From positions 62,001 to 126,000 of the forward strand of contig CBDIHH010000004.1 in NCBI GenBank assembly GCA_965279095.1: a stretch of 64,000 nucleotides of DNA, read 5' to 3'. The position numbers were made by a program, and so were the translations under genes. Shown here piece by piece: positions 31,361 through 39,485 of this stretch; position 1 is the stretch's first letter, and every line of letters begins with the position of its first letter. A model generated the notes under the pieces. The model was not told the DNA's origin. It saw only the letters and a program-made list of their open reading frames with translations, and ran no database searches. This stretch comes from CBDIHH01 sp965279095 (GTDB lineage: Bacteria; Pseudomonadota; Alphaproteobacteria; Caulobacterales; Caulobacteraceae).

Positions 31361-32237
31361 CGCCATCGACCTGAGGCGGGAGTTCGCCGAGACGGGCCTG
31401 GGCGAGGACCTCGATCAGCTGGATCGCGAGCTGATCGGCCTGGCGCCGGTCAAGCAGCGCATCCGCGAGATCGCCGCCCTGCTGCTGGTGGACCGGGTCC
31501 GCCAGCGGCTGGGCCTGGCCACCGAGGCGCCGACCCTGCACATGAGCTTCACCGGCAACCCCGGGGCGGGCAAGACCACCGTGGCCCTGCGGATGGCCGG
31601 CATCCTTCACAAGCTGGGCTATGTGCGCAAAGGCCATCTGGTCTCGGTGACCCGCGACGACCTGGTCGGCCAGTATATCGGCCACACGGCGCCCAAGACC
31701 AAGGAGGTGCTCAAGCGCGCCATGGGCGGGGTGCTGTTCATCGACGAGGCCTACTACCTCTACCGGCCCGAGAACGAGCGCGACTATGGCCAGGAGGCCA
31801 TCGAGATCCTGCTCCAGGTGATGGAGAACCAGCGCGACGACCTGGTGGTGATCCTGGCCGGCTACGGCGAGCGCATGGACGCCTTCTTCGCCTCCAACCC
31901 CGGCTTCCGCTCGCGCATCGCCCACCACATCGACTTTCCCGACTTCGCCGAGGCCGAACTGGTGCAGATCGCCGAGCTCATGCTCGCCAGACAGAACTAC
32001 CGGCTGAGCCCGGCGGGGCGCGAGGCGCTGGTCGCCTATGTCGCGGCGCGCAAAACCCAGCCCCTGTTCGCCAACGCCCGTTCCATTCGCAACGCCCTGG
32101 ACCGGGCCCGCCTGCGTCAGGCCAGCCGGGTGTTCGCCCAGGCCGGTCCGGTGACAGTCGATGAGCTGTCCACCATCGACGCCCCCGACATCCTCGCCAG
32201 CCGGGTGTTCGCCCAGGCGGCGGCCGCGGAGGGGTGA
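31350..32237 (+). CDS. cbbX: Red-type RuBisCO activase CbbX (AAA+)
   Basis: A 295-residue hexameric AAA+ remodeler that pulls the cbbL C-terminus to release inhibitory sugar phosphates. Walker A GNPGAGKTT (about residues 69-77), Walker B VLFIDEAYYL, sensor 2 region NARSIRNALDRARLRQ. Start ATG at 31350 overlaps cbbS. Near its end a 23-bp DNA segment (32121-32143) is exactly repeated 75 bp later (32196-32218), giving ASRVFAQA twice; the second copy corresponds to the normal family terminus. It ends 4 bp from the convergent rcdA stop. Confidence 0.96.
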   Translation: MADDAIDLRREFAETGLGEDLDQLDRELIGLAPVKQRIREIAALLLVDRVRQRLGLATEAPTLHMSFTGNPGAGKTTVALRMAGILHKLGYVRKGHLVSVTRDDLVGQYIGHTAPKTKEVLKRAMGGVLFIDEAYYLYRPENERDYGQEAIEILLQVMENQRDDLVVILAGYGERMDAFFASNPGFRSRIAHHIDFPDFAEAELVQIAELMLARQNYRLSPAGREALVAYVAARKTQPLFANARSIRNALDRARLRQASRVFAQAGPVTVDELSTIDAPDILASRVFAQAAAAEG

Positions 32238-32241
32238 AGGG

Positions 32242-32754
32242 TCAGTTGGCCCGGCCGAAGGCGGCTTCGAGCCGTTCCATCTGCGACAGCACCGGGTGCG
32301 GGGCGGCGACGTCGGTGGCCTCGACATACATCCGGCGATCCAGGTGCAGCACGCGCTCATAGAGTCGGGAGGAGCGTTCGAGCAGGCTCAGCAGCCCGCC
32401 CGGCAGGTCCGCGTCGGCGGCGTCTTCCGCCGCGGCGGCCTTGTTGAGACGGTAGCGATCCTGGCTGGCCTCGGCGGCGGGCATGTCGCCCTCGCGCACC
32501 GCGCGCTGGACCAGCAGCCACGAGGCGACCTGCATCAGCCGGGTGGTCAGGCGCATGCTCTCCCCGGCGTAGGACAGGGCGGCGCCGCGCGACAGCATCC
32601 GCGAATCCTGCCGCCCGGAGCCGTCGAGATAGGCGGCGGTTTCCTCGACCAGCTCCATGCCCTCGGCGAAGGTGCGGTCGAACAGCTCCGACGAGGCGAA
32701 GTCCTGGATCACGCCGGGACGGACCCCTTCATCCGCTGCGGGAAGATCACTCAT
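32242..32754 (-). CDS. rcdA: DUF1465 protein, RcdA-like regulator of CtrA degradation
   Basis: A 170-residue helical protein of DUF1465, the family of Caulobacter RcdA, an adaptor that brings CtrA and other substrates (with CpdR and PopA) to ClpXP. Conserved core: GMELVEETAAYLDGSGRQDS, then ALSYAGESMRLTTRLMQVAS followed by WLLVQRAV. ATG at 32754 is used; the TTG just before is not needed. The gene neighbourhood (DUF1192, oxidoreductase, DUF1013/TrcR) also agrees with a Caulobacter-like cell-cycle locus. It converges with cbbX. Confidence 0.82.
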   Translation of the reverse strand: MSDLPAADEGVRPGVIQDFASSELFDRTFAEGMELVEETAAYLDGSGRQDSRMLSRGAALSYAGESMRLTTRLMQVASWLLVQRAVREGDMPAAEASQDRYRLNKAAAAEDAADADLPGGLLSLLERSSRLYERVLHLDRRMYVEATDVAAPHPVLSQMERLEAAFGRAN

Positions 32755-32899
32755 CAAAACTCGCCCTCAACCGGTCGCACGGGTCGTTTTCGCCCGGCGC
32801 GTCCCAGGGTGTGCAACCCCTGTGCCAGACATCGGCCCCTGTTGTAGGGCCCGTGTCTTTAGACCTTGTTAAGGCTGTCATCCTCGCCCCCCTGGCGGT

Positions 32900-33103
32900 T
32901 CAGCCGAGCTTGAAGAAGGCGTCGGCGGCCTGGCGGCCGGCCCGTTTTCGCGTGAGCTGGCCTTCGGCCCGGCCGATCTCGGACTTCAGCGCCTCGATGC
33001 GCTCCTCCAGTTCCTCGACCGCGTACAGCTCCAGATCCTCGCGGGTGAGCTCGAAGAGGGCGGCGCCCCTCAGCCGCCGCGGTTCCGCTGCGTCTTCCAG
33101 CAT
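32900..33103 (-). CDS. DUF1192 family protein
   Basis: A 67-residue alphaproteobacterial protein of unknown function. A short N-terminal part (RLRGAALFELTREDLELYAV) leads into a coiled coil (EELEERIEALKSEIGRAEGQ) and a basic tail ending FFKLG. ATG at 33103 has GGGG 9 nt upstream; an ATG at 33112 is possible but leaves the ribosome site too close. It commonly neighbours rcdA in Caulobacterales, suggesting but not proving a cell-cycle or envelope role. Confidence 0.8.
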   Translation of the reverse strand: MLEDAAEPRRLRGAALFELTREDLELYAVEELEERIEALKSEIGRAEGQLTRKRAGRQAADAFFKLG

Positions 33104-33184
33104 GGGTCTCATCCCCTTTGCCTGGGCCCGCTCGTGGCCCTATCTGGACCTTAAGCCCTCCGCGTCCAGCTTGCGAGTCCGCCG

Positions 33185-34168
33185 ATGATCCCCGACCAGA
33201 TGACCGCCATCGCCATCGACGGCGGCAAGGGCTCCGCCCAGGCCTTGCGCCCGGTGACCATCGACACCCCACGCCCGGGCCCCGGGCAGATCCTCATTCG
33301 TGTGGCCGCCGCCGGGGTGAACCGGCCCGACGTGGTGCAGCGCAACGGCTTCTACCCGCCGCCCCCCGGGGCCCCGGCCACCCTGGGGCTGGAAGTCGCC
33401 GGCGAGGTGGCGGCCGTGGGCCCCGGCGTCGAACGCTGGCGCGAGGGCGACGGGGTCACCGCCCTGCTGCCCGGCGGCGGCTACGCCCAGTACGCGGTGG
33501 CCGACGCCGGCCACGCCTTGCCGATCCCGGCGGGCCTGAGCCTGATCGAGGCCGCCGCCCTGCCCGAGACGGTGTTCACGGTCTTCTCCAACGTCTTCGA
33601 GATCGGCGCCCTGCAGGCCGGCGAGACCCTGATGGTCCACGGCGCCAATTCCGGGATCGGCGTCACCGCGGTGGCCCTGGCCAAGGCCGCCGGCGCCCGA
33701 GTGATCGCCACCGGGCGCGGCGCGGACCGGCTGGAACAGGCGCGCGCCCTGGGCGCCGACCTGCTGGTGGACGTCTCCCGCGAGGACTTCGTGGCCGCGG
33801 CCAAGGCCTTCGGCGGCGCCGACGTGGTGTTGGAGATGGTCGGCGGCGACTATGTGCAGAAGGACATCGACGCCCTCAACCCCTTCGGCCGGCTGGTGTT
33901 CATCGCCACCCAGGCCGGCGCTCGCGCCGAGGCGGCGTTCGACCGGGTGATGATCAAGCGCCTGACCATCACCGGCTCCACCCTGCGGCCGCGCCCCCCC
34001 GCCGAGAAGGCCCGCCTGGCCGCCGCCGTGGAGGCGACCGTGTGGCCGTGGATCGAGGCCGGGCTCTACCGGCCGCCGATCGACGCCGTCTTTCCCCTGG
34101 AGCAGGCGGCCCAGGCCCATGAGCGGATGGAAGGGGCTCACGTGGGCAAGATCGTCCTGACCTGCTGA
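33185..34168 (+). CDS. NAD(P)H quinone oxidoreductase, medium-chain (PIG3-like)
   Basis: A 327-residue zinc-free medium-chain dehydrogenase/reductase of the quinone oxidoreductase group. Seen: GVNRPDVVQRNGFYPPPPG near residue 50, the NADPH-binding segment HGANSGIGVTAVALAKAAGA, and WIEAGLYRPPIDAVFPLEQA near the C-terminus. The family reduces quinones to semiquinones or hydroquinones. A second ATG at 33200 is an alternative start. It diverges from the DUF1192 gene. Confidence 0.9.
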   Translation: MIPDQMTAIAIDGGKGSAQALRPVTIDTPRPGPGQILIRVAAAGVNRPDVVQRNGFYPPPPGAPATLGLEVAGEVAAVGPGVERWREGDGVTALLPGGGYAQYAVADAGHALPIPAGLSLIEAAALPETVFTVFSNVFEIGALQAGETLMVHGANSGIGVTAVALAKAAGARVIATGRGADRLEQARALGADLLVDVSREDFVAAAKAFGGADVVLEMVGGDYVQKDIDALNPFGRLVFIATQAGARAEAAFDRVMIKRLTITGSTLRPRPPAEKARLAAAVEATVWPWIEAGLYRPPIDAVFPLEQAAQAHERMEGAHVGKIVLTC

Positions 34169-34309
34169 CGCCCGGGACGTTCCGGGGCTGCCCTCGGCGC
34201 CCGCGTGGGCGCGGCATCATGCCAATTCCCATTTCGGCGGAATAGGCCTATAGCCAATCCAAACCCGCCCGGCCGAAAGGCCGGGCGCCGTCGTTTCTGG
34301 AGACCCGCC

Positions 34310-34990
34310 GTGACCGAGATTTTGATGCCCAAGGCGACTGCCGTCTGGCTGGTCGACAATACTTCCCTGACCTTCGAGCAGATCGCCGATTTCTGCGGCC
34401 TGCATCCGTTGGAGGTGAAGGGCATCGCCGATGGCGAGGTGGCCCGCGACATCCGCGGCGCCGACCCCATCGCCAACGGCCAGCTGTCGCGCGAGGAACT
34501 GGACCGAGCCGGGGCCAACGCGGCCTATCGCATGGTCGCCCAGAAGAGCCGCCACGCCGAGCTGCTGAAGCCGGCCAAGAAGCAGCCCAAATACACGCCG
34601 GTGTCGCGGCGCCAGGACCGGCCGGACGCCATCGCCTGGTTCCTGCGCAACCACCCAGAGATCGCTGACAGCCAGGTCGCCAAGATCCTCGGCACCACCA
34701 AGGCCACCATCGACCAGGTCCGCAACCGCACCCACTGGAACTCCGCCCAGATCAAGCCGGTGGACCCGGTGACCCTGGGGCTGGTGCTGCAGCTGGAACT
34801 GGACGCGATCGTGCGCAAGGCGGCGGACAAGCGGGCCAAGGACGACGCCAAGAACGGGGTCCCGCCCGAGGGGCCGAGCCTGATGCCGGCGTCCGAGACG
34901 GGGGTCCTGGACGACGCGGACAAGGATCGCCGACGCAGCGTCTCCGCCGAGTCGGTCTTCGCCGCCGCGCCGCCCGAGGACGATCAGTAG
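34310..34990 (+). CDS. trcR: DUF1013 protein, TrcR-like cell-cycle transcription regulator
   Basis: A 226-residue DUF1013 protein. Caulobacter TrcR (DUF1013) travels with RNA polymerase and affects cell-cycle transcription and antibiotic tolerance. Seen: WLVDNTSLTFEQIADFCGLH (an HTH-like segment at about 12-31), a second HTH-like part RNHPEIADSQVAKILGTTKA, and VKPVDPVTLGL-type text (IKPVDPVTLGLVLQLELD), then an acidic, Asp-rich tail. GTG at 34310 has GGAG upstream; ATG at 34325 is an alternative. Confidence 0.82.
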   Translation: MTEILMPKATAVWLVDNTSLTFEQIADFCGLHPLEVKGIADGEVARDIRGADPIANGQLSREELDRAGANAAYRMVAQKSRHAELLKPAKKQPKYTPVSRRQDRPDAIAWFLRNHPEIADSQVAKILGTTKATIDQVRNRTHWNSAQIKPVDPVTLGLVLQLELDAIVRKAADKRAKDDAKNGVPPEGPSLMPASETGVLDDADKDRRRSVSAESVFAAAPPEDDQ

Positions 34991-35006
34991 GGTCTAAGCG
35001 ACCGCG

Positions 35007-35180
35007 TCAGGCGTGGGCCTGGCGCAGGGACTCCATCTCCTCCTTCAGCTTGAGCTTCTGTCGCTTGAGTTCGTGCAGTTTCACCTCGTCCGCGACCGGG
35101 TTGCGGAGCTCGTCTTCGATCTCCCGGTCGAGGTTCTTGTGACGTGATCCCAGCTCACGAATTCGTCCTTCGACAGCCAT
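35007..35180 (-). CDS. DUF465 (YdcH-like) small protein
   Basis: A 57-residue helical hairpin protein: MAVEGRIRELGSRHKNLDRE, then HELKRQKLKLKEEMESLRQ, typical of DUF465. Function unknown. ATG at 35180 matches the family start better than the ATGs at 35195 or 35219. Another DUF465 gene occurs at 36437-36658. Confidence 0.85.
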   Translation of the reverse strand: MAVEGRIRELGSRHKNLDREIEDELRNPVADEVKLHELKRQKLKLKEEMESLRQAHA

Positions 35181-35273
35181 GTATCGTGTCTCCATGCTGA
35201 TGGGTCTTGAAGTGAACACCCGTCCGGGCCGACTGTCAGATCACGAATAGGTGCGGCCACGCGTGATGGCCGG

Positions 35274-35303
35274 GCGCCCAAACGGTGGGCGCCCAAACGG
35301 TGG
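35274..35303. repeat. 15-bp tandem duplication
   Basis: GCGCCCAAACGGTGG occurs twice head to tail (35274-35288, 35289-35303) in the short gap between the DUF465 gene and ubiX, about 30 bp upstream of the ubiX start. Confidence 0.9.
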
Positions 35304-35333
35304 GCCCTAAGCCCACGAACGAGGGATTATGCG

Positions 35334-35930
35334 GTGACGCAAGGCGATCGGCCCCGTCTGGTCGTGGGCATTTCCGGCGCCTCGGGCGTGGTCTACGGCG
35401 TGCGGGTGCTGGAGGCCGCCGCCCAGCTGGGCGTCGACACCCACCTGGTCCTGTCCCGGGCGGCGGTCCTGACGCTGCAGCAGGAGATGGGGCTGGACGC
35501 CGCCGCCGTGCAGGCGCGCGCCAGCGTGGTCCATCGCCCCGGCGACATCGGCGCGGCCATCGCCTCCGGCTCGTTCCGCACCCTGGGCATGATCGTCGCC
35601 CCCTGTTCGGTGCGCACCTTGTCGGAGATCGCCAGCGGGGTGACCTCGACCCTGCTGACCCGCGCCGCCGACGTGACCCTGAAGGAGCGCCGGCCCCTGG
35701 TGCTGATGGTCCGCGAGACGCCCTTCCACCTCGGGCACCTGCGCAGCATGGTCAAGGTCACCGAGATGGGGGCCATCGTCGCCCCGCCCCTGCCGGCCTT
35801 CTATTCCCTGCCCACGACACTGGAAGAGATGGTCGACCAGTCCGTCGGCCGGGCGCTCGATCTGTTCGGCCTGGAGTGGAGCGCCGTGAAGCGCTGGGGC
35901 GAGGATGTCGGTCCCGCGGCGACGCCGTGA
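35334..35930 (+). CDS. ubiX: Flavin prenyltransferase UbiX
   Basis: A 198-residue flavoprotein making prenylated FMN, the cofactor of UbiD decarboxylases in ubiquinone synthesis. Seen: LVVGISGASGVVYGVRVLEA at the start, APCSVRTLSEIASGVTSTLL, RETPFHLGHLRSM, and the PPLPAFYS block that binds dimethylallyl phosphate. GTG start at 35334. No ubiD in the window. Overlaps the next gene by 4 bp. Confidence 0.96.
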   Translation: MTQGDRPRLVVGISGASGVVYGVRVLEAAAQLGVDTHLVLSRAAVLTLQQEMGLDAAAVQARASVVHRPGDIGAAIASGSFRTLGMIVAPCSVRTLSEIASGVTSTLLTRAADVTLKERRPLVLMVRETPFHLGHLRSMVKVTEMGAIVAPPLPAFYSLPTTLEEMVDQSVGRALDLFGLEWSAVKRWGEDVGPAATP

Positions 35931-36361
35931 CCGGCCTGTGGGACTGGGCGACCGAGGTCTATGCCCGCCCCGGCGTCGAGGCGGCGCTGCTGGCCTTGCA
36001 GGACCAGCACGCCCAGGGCGTCAGCTACCTGCTGTGGGCGGCCTGGATGGCCGACGAGGGGCGGGGCGTTTCCGAGGCCATCATGGGCCAGGCTGCGGAG
36101 ACCGCGAGGCGATGGGAGGAGGCGGTGGTCGCACCGCTGCGCCAGGCGCGCCGCGCCCTGACCGACCCGGCCCACCGGTCCCTGCGCGACCAGGTCCTGG
36201 CCGCCGAACTGGCCGCCGAGCGCGCCCTGCTGGAGTCGCTGGAGTCGCTGCCCCCCGCCGCCGGCGGCTCCGACGCCCCAGACCTGCAGGCCGCGGCGCG
36301 CGCCTGGGGGCGTCCGGTCCCCGCCGCGGACATCGCCGCCCTCGCCGGACTGCTCGGTTGA
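35927..36361 (+). CDS. TIGR02444/DUF2390 family protein
   Basis: A 144-residue helical protein of unknown function: WDWATEVYARPGVEAALLAL near the start, then DQHAQGVSYLLWAAWMADEG, typical of TIGR02444. GTG at 35927 overlaps the ubiX stop (GTGA), so it is translationally coupled to ubiX. No catalytic motif is recognised. Confidence 0.83.
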   Translation: MTGLWDWATEVYARPGVEAALLALQDQHAQGVSYLLWAAWMADEGRGVSEAIMGQAAETARRWEEAVVAPLRQARRALTDPAHRSLRDQVLAAELAAERALLESLESLPPAAGGSDAPDLQAAARAWGRPVPAADIAALAGLLG

Positions 36362-36436
36362 GCCTTGCTCCGCCGGACAGTTTGAGCAGACTGCGCGCTG
36401 CCGTATATACGCCGCGTCTGGAGGGGCGATCGCCGC

Positions 36437-36658
36437 ATGAATGACGATGAGGTCACCCCCGAGAACGATCAGGCCGTGAGGGCCCGGCTGGCCGAGCTTC
36501 GCCTCCAGCACCAGGACCTCGACGCCGCCATCTCGGCCCTGGAAGCGCGACCCCGCGCCGACCAGATCCAGATCGCGCGGTTGAAGAAGCGAAAGCTGTC
36601 CCTGCGCGACGACATCACCGCCCTGGAAGATCTGATCACCCCCGACATCATCGCCTGA
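36437..36658 (+). CDS. DUF465 (YdcH-like) small protein, second copy
   Basis: A 73-residue DUF465-type protein: ARLAELRLQHQDLDAAISAL, then QIARLKKRKLSLRDDITALE, predicted helical hairpin. It differs from the 35007 copy by an acidic N-terminal extension and an acidic tail. Function unknown. The 143-bp tandem array starts 2 bp after its stop codon. Confidence 0.85.
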   Translation: MNDDEVTPENDQAVRARLAELRLQHQDLDAAISALEARPRADQIQIARLKKRKLSLRDDITALEDLITPDIIA

Positions 36659-36660
36659 GA

Positions 36661-37175
36661 GCGGGGGGTCGGAGGGGGCGAGCGGCGGCGCGACGGTTCG
36701 CCCCCTCAGTCCCTCCGGGACAGCTCCCCCGTGAAGAACGGGGGAGCATAAGCCCCTCATCCTCCCCCGCTTTTCCGCGGGGGAGGTGGGCCCCCGCCGA
36801 AGAGCGGGGGGTCGGAGGGGGCGGACGGCGGCGCGACGGTTCGCCCCCTCAGTCCCTCCGGGACAGCTCCCCCGTGAAGAACGGGGGAGCATAAGCCCCT
36901 CATCCTCCCCCGCTTTTCCGCGGGGGAGGTGGGCCCCCGCCGAAGAGCGGGGGGTCGGAGGGGGCGAGCGGCGGCGCGGCGGTTCGCCCCCTCAGTCCCT
37001 TCGGGACAGCTCCCCCATGAAAAACGGGGGAGCATAAGCCCCTCATCCTCCCCCGCTTTTCCGCGGGGGAGGTGGGCCCCCGCCGAAGAGCGGGGGGTCG
37101 GAGGGGGCGAGCGGCGGCGCCACGGTTCGCCCCCTCAGTCCCTTCGGGACAGCTCCCCCGCGTCGCGGGGGGAGC
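36661..37175. repeat. Tandem array of a 143-bp intergenic repeat (about 3.6 copies)
   Basis: Units begin at 36661, 36804, 36947 and 37090, an exact 143-bp period, with only a few substitutions between units; the last is partial. Each unit carries strong inverted repeats (GCTCCCCC...GGGGGAGC; CCTCCCCCGC...GCGGGGGAGG; CCCCCGC...GCGGGGG). It fills the gap between the DUF465 gene and the end of katE. A single inverted copy lies at 60695-60823. Short Gly/Arg/Pro-rich frames across it are artefacts of the repeat. Confidence 0.95.
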
Positions 37176-37187
37176 ATTGGTCACCCG

Positions 37188-39368
37188 CTACGCCGGCACG
37201 CCGGCGATCTTCCTGCGGGGGAAGCGGTGCTGCTTGAGGGCGGCGACGAAGGCGTCCGGAGCGGTCGCATCGCCGATGACAACCCCGTCGCCGGCGCCCG
37301 CCTTGCCGAAGCTGGCCGCCTTGAGCACCTGCTGTCCCTCGGCGGTGGCGCAGATCGGCTTGCCGTGGCGGAAGCACTCGTTGAGGAAGTGCACAGCCAG
37401 CCCCGACTTGGCCAGGGACGCGGCCGAGGCGCCGCCGGGCACATAGACCCCGTCGTAGATCACCGAAGCGGCGTTGGGCGCGGCGCGGTTGACCTTCTGG
37501 GCCTTGCCCGCGGAGTCGCTGATCGACCCGGCCTTGGCGGCGATCAACTCGACCACCACGTCCTGAGCCTGCAGAGCCTCCTTCATGGCCTTCAGCTGGT
37601 TGGCGTCCACCCCGTCGCCGGCCAGGATGGCGATGCGCCGGCCCTTGATGCTGGTGGCCGGCCTGTCCATGCTGAGGGCGGGAGAGGCCAGTTTGGAGGC
37701 GTCCTTCAACGGACCTGAGGGGGTCGGGGCCGAGGGCGTGGGGTTGGCCGGCGTTCCCGCCGGATTGACGGCGATCCCGGTCTGTTCGGAAACCCGCTGC
37801 GCCAGGGGCTGGGCGATGTTGACGAGCAGCTCGTTCATGGCCCGGTTGCGCACCCCCTCGTCTTCGACCTGGTTCAGCTCGAAGGCGAAGGCCTCGGCGA
37901 TATGGTCCTTTTCCCAGTCGGCCATGCTGTTCCAGAACAGGGTGGCCTGGCTGAAATGGTCCGAGAAGCTATCGGCCCGCTGGCGCACCTTGGGGGCGTC
38001 GATCTGCTCGGCATAGGTGCGCATGGCCTGCACCGCCTCGGGCTGATGCATCGGGCAGCCGCCGCCCAGGCTGTTGGGGAAGTAGGCGACCCGGCCCTTG
38101 TTGATGGTGGCGCGGCCCATGCCGTCGCGCTGGTTGTTGCGCACGGGGTTCAGGGGCCGATTGATCGGCAACTCGGCGAAGTTGGGGCCCACTCGGCGAA
38201 GCTGGGTGTCGATGTAGGAGAACAGCCGCCCCTGCAGCAGCGGATCGTTGGAGAAATCGATGCCGGGCACGATGTGGCCGGTGTGGAAGGCCACCTGTTC
38301 GGTCTCGGCGAAATAGTTGTCGGTGTTGCGGTTGAGGGTCATTCGCCCCACCCGACGCACCGGGACCAGCTCCTCTGGGATCAGCTTGGTGGGGTCGAGC
38401 AGGTCGAAGTCGAACTTGAACTCGTCGGCCTCGGGGACGATCTGCACCCCCAGCTCCCACTGCGGGAAGTCGCCGCGCTCGATGGATTCGAACAGGTCCC
38501 GCCGGTGGAAGTCGGCGTCCTTGCCCATCAGCTTCTGCGACTCGTCCCACACCAGGGAGTGCACGCCTTTCACCGGCTTCCAGTGGAACTTGACGAAGCT
38601 GGCCTGGCCGGCGGCGTTGATCAGGCGGAAGGTGTGGACGCCGAAGCCCTCCATCATCGCCAGGCTGCGCGGGAGGGCGCGGTCGCTCATCGCCCACATC
38701 AGCATGTGCGCGCTTTCCGGGGTCAGCGAGACGAAGTCCCAGAAGGTGTCGTGGGCCGAGGCGGCCTGGGGAATCTCGTTGTTGGGCTCGGGCTTGACCG
38801 CATGGATCAGGTCCGGAAACTTGATCGCGTCCTGGATGAAGAACACCGGCATGTTGTTGCCGACCAGGTCCCAGACCCCCTCCTCGGCGTAGAACTTCAC
38901 CGCGAAGCCCCGCACGTCGCGCGGCGTGTCGGCCGAGCCGCGCGATCCGGCCACGGTGGAGAAGCGCACGAACACCGGGGTTTGGCGTGAGGTGTCGGTC
39001 AGCACGCCCGCCGAGGTGAATTCGGACAGGTCGTCGAACAGTTCGAACACCCCGTGGGCCGCCGCGCCGCGAGCGTGGACGACCCGCTCGGGGATGCGCT
39101 CGTGGTCGAAGTGCGTGATCTTCTCACGCATCATGATGTCTTCGAGCAGGGTCGGACCGCGCGGGCCGGCCTTCAGCGAATTCTGGTCGTCCGAGATCGC
39201 CACGCCCTGGTTGTTGGTCAGAACCTGACCCGGGTCGACCGTGTCGGGGGCCAGGTCGGCGGTCTTGGCGGTTTCCTGGTGGCGCGAGCGCGCGTCCATC
39301 TCACCGGAGGACTGGCCGGCGCTGCGGGCCTTGGGAGGAAGGGCTTTGCCGGACTTGGGTTTGGCCAT
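37188..39368 (-). CDS. katE: Large-subunit catalase (clade 2, HPII/KatE type)
   Basis: A 726-residue haem catalase. Distal His in ERVVHARGAAAHG (about residue 98), Asn in the FVRFSTVAGSRGS region, and proximal haem Tyr in RLFSYIDTQLRRVG. A C-terminal class I glutamine-amidotransferase-like/DJ-1-like domain (about 575-720, GRRIAILAGDGVD, IYDGVYVPGGAS) marks clade 2. Upstream on the minus strand there is a GGAAC element as in EcfG (general stress) promoters, but a convincing -10 GTT is not seen at 16-17 bp. Confidence 0.97.
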   Translation of the reverse strand: MAKPKSGKALPPKARSAGQSSGEMDARSRHQETAKTADLAPDTVDPGQVLTNNQGVAISDDQNSLKAGPRGPTLLEDIMMREKITHFDHERIPERVVHARGAAAHGVFELFDDLSEFTSAGVLTDTSRQTPVFVRFSTVAGSRGSADTPRDVRGFAVKFYAEEGVWDLVGNNMPVFFIQDAIKFPDLIHAVKPEPNNEIPQAASAHDTFWDFVSLTPESAHMLMWAMSDRALPRSLAMMEGFGVHTFRLINAAGQASFVKFHWKPVKGVHSLVWDESQKLMGKDADFHRRDLFESIERGDFPQWELGVQIVPEADEFKFDFDLLDPTKLIPEELVPVRRVGRMTLNRNTDNYFAETEQVAFHTGHIVPGIDFSNDPLLQGRLFSYIDTQLRRVGPNFAELPINRPLNPVRNNQRDGMGRATINKGRVAYFPNSLGGGCPMHQPEAVQAMRTYAEQIDAPKVRQRADSFSDHFSQATLFWNSMADWEKDHIAEAFAFELNQVEDEGVRNRAMNELLVNIAQPLAQRVSEQTGIAVNPAGTPANPTPSAPTPSGPLKDASKLASPALSMDRPATSIKGRRIAILAGDGVDANQLKAMKEALQAQDVVVELIAAKAGSISDSAGKAQKVNRAAPNAASVIYDGVYVPGGASAASLAKSGLAVHFLNECFRHGKPICATAEGQQVLKAASFGKAGAGDGVVIGDATAPDAFVAALKQHRFPRRKIAGVPA

Positions 39369-39485
39369 GAGGGTTCCGTTGCGCCGAGATGCGCCAGGCT
39401 GATGGTGATTGGGAGCGGAGGCGGCGGCTGGGACAGCCGCCGTGGTCCTACAATCACCGGAGCCCGAGGAAGTTCCCGCAATAAC

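Noticed and set aside
36661..37175. CRISPR-like array
   Set aside because: The whole 143-bp unit is repeated; there are no short direct repeats with unique spacers and no cas genes.
36757..37237. Several 80-120 residue frames across the tandem repeats
   Set aside because: They repeat with the 143-bp unit and shift between units; products are Arg/Gly/Pro-rich with no conserved core.
39369..39485. EcfG-type stress promoter upstream of katE
   Set aside because: GGAAC is present on the minus strand but no GTT-type -10 box lies 16-17 bp away, so it is only mentioned in the katE entry.
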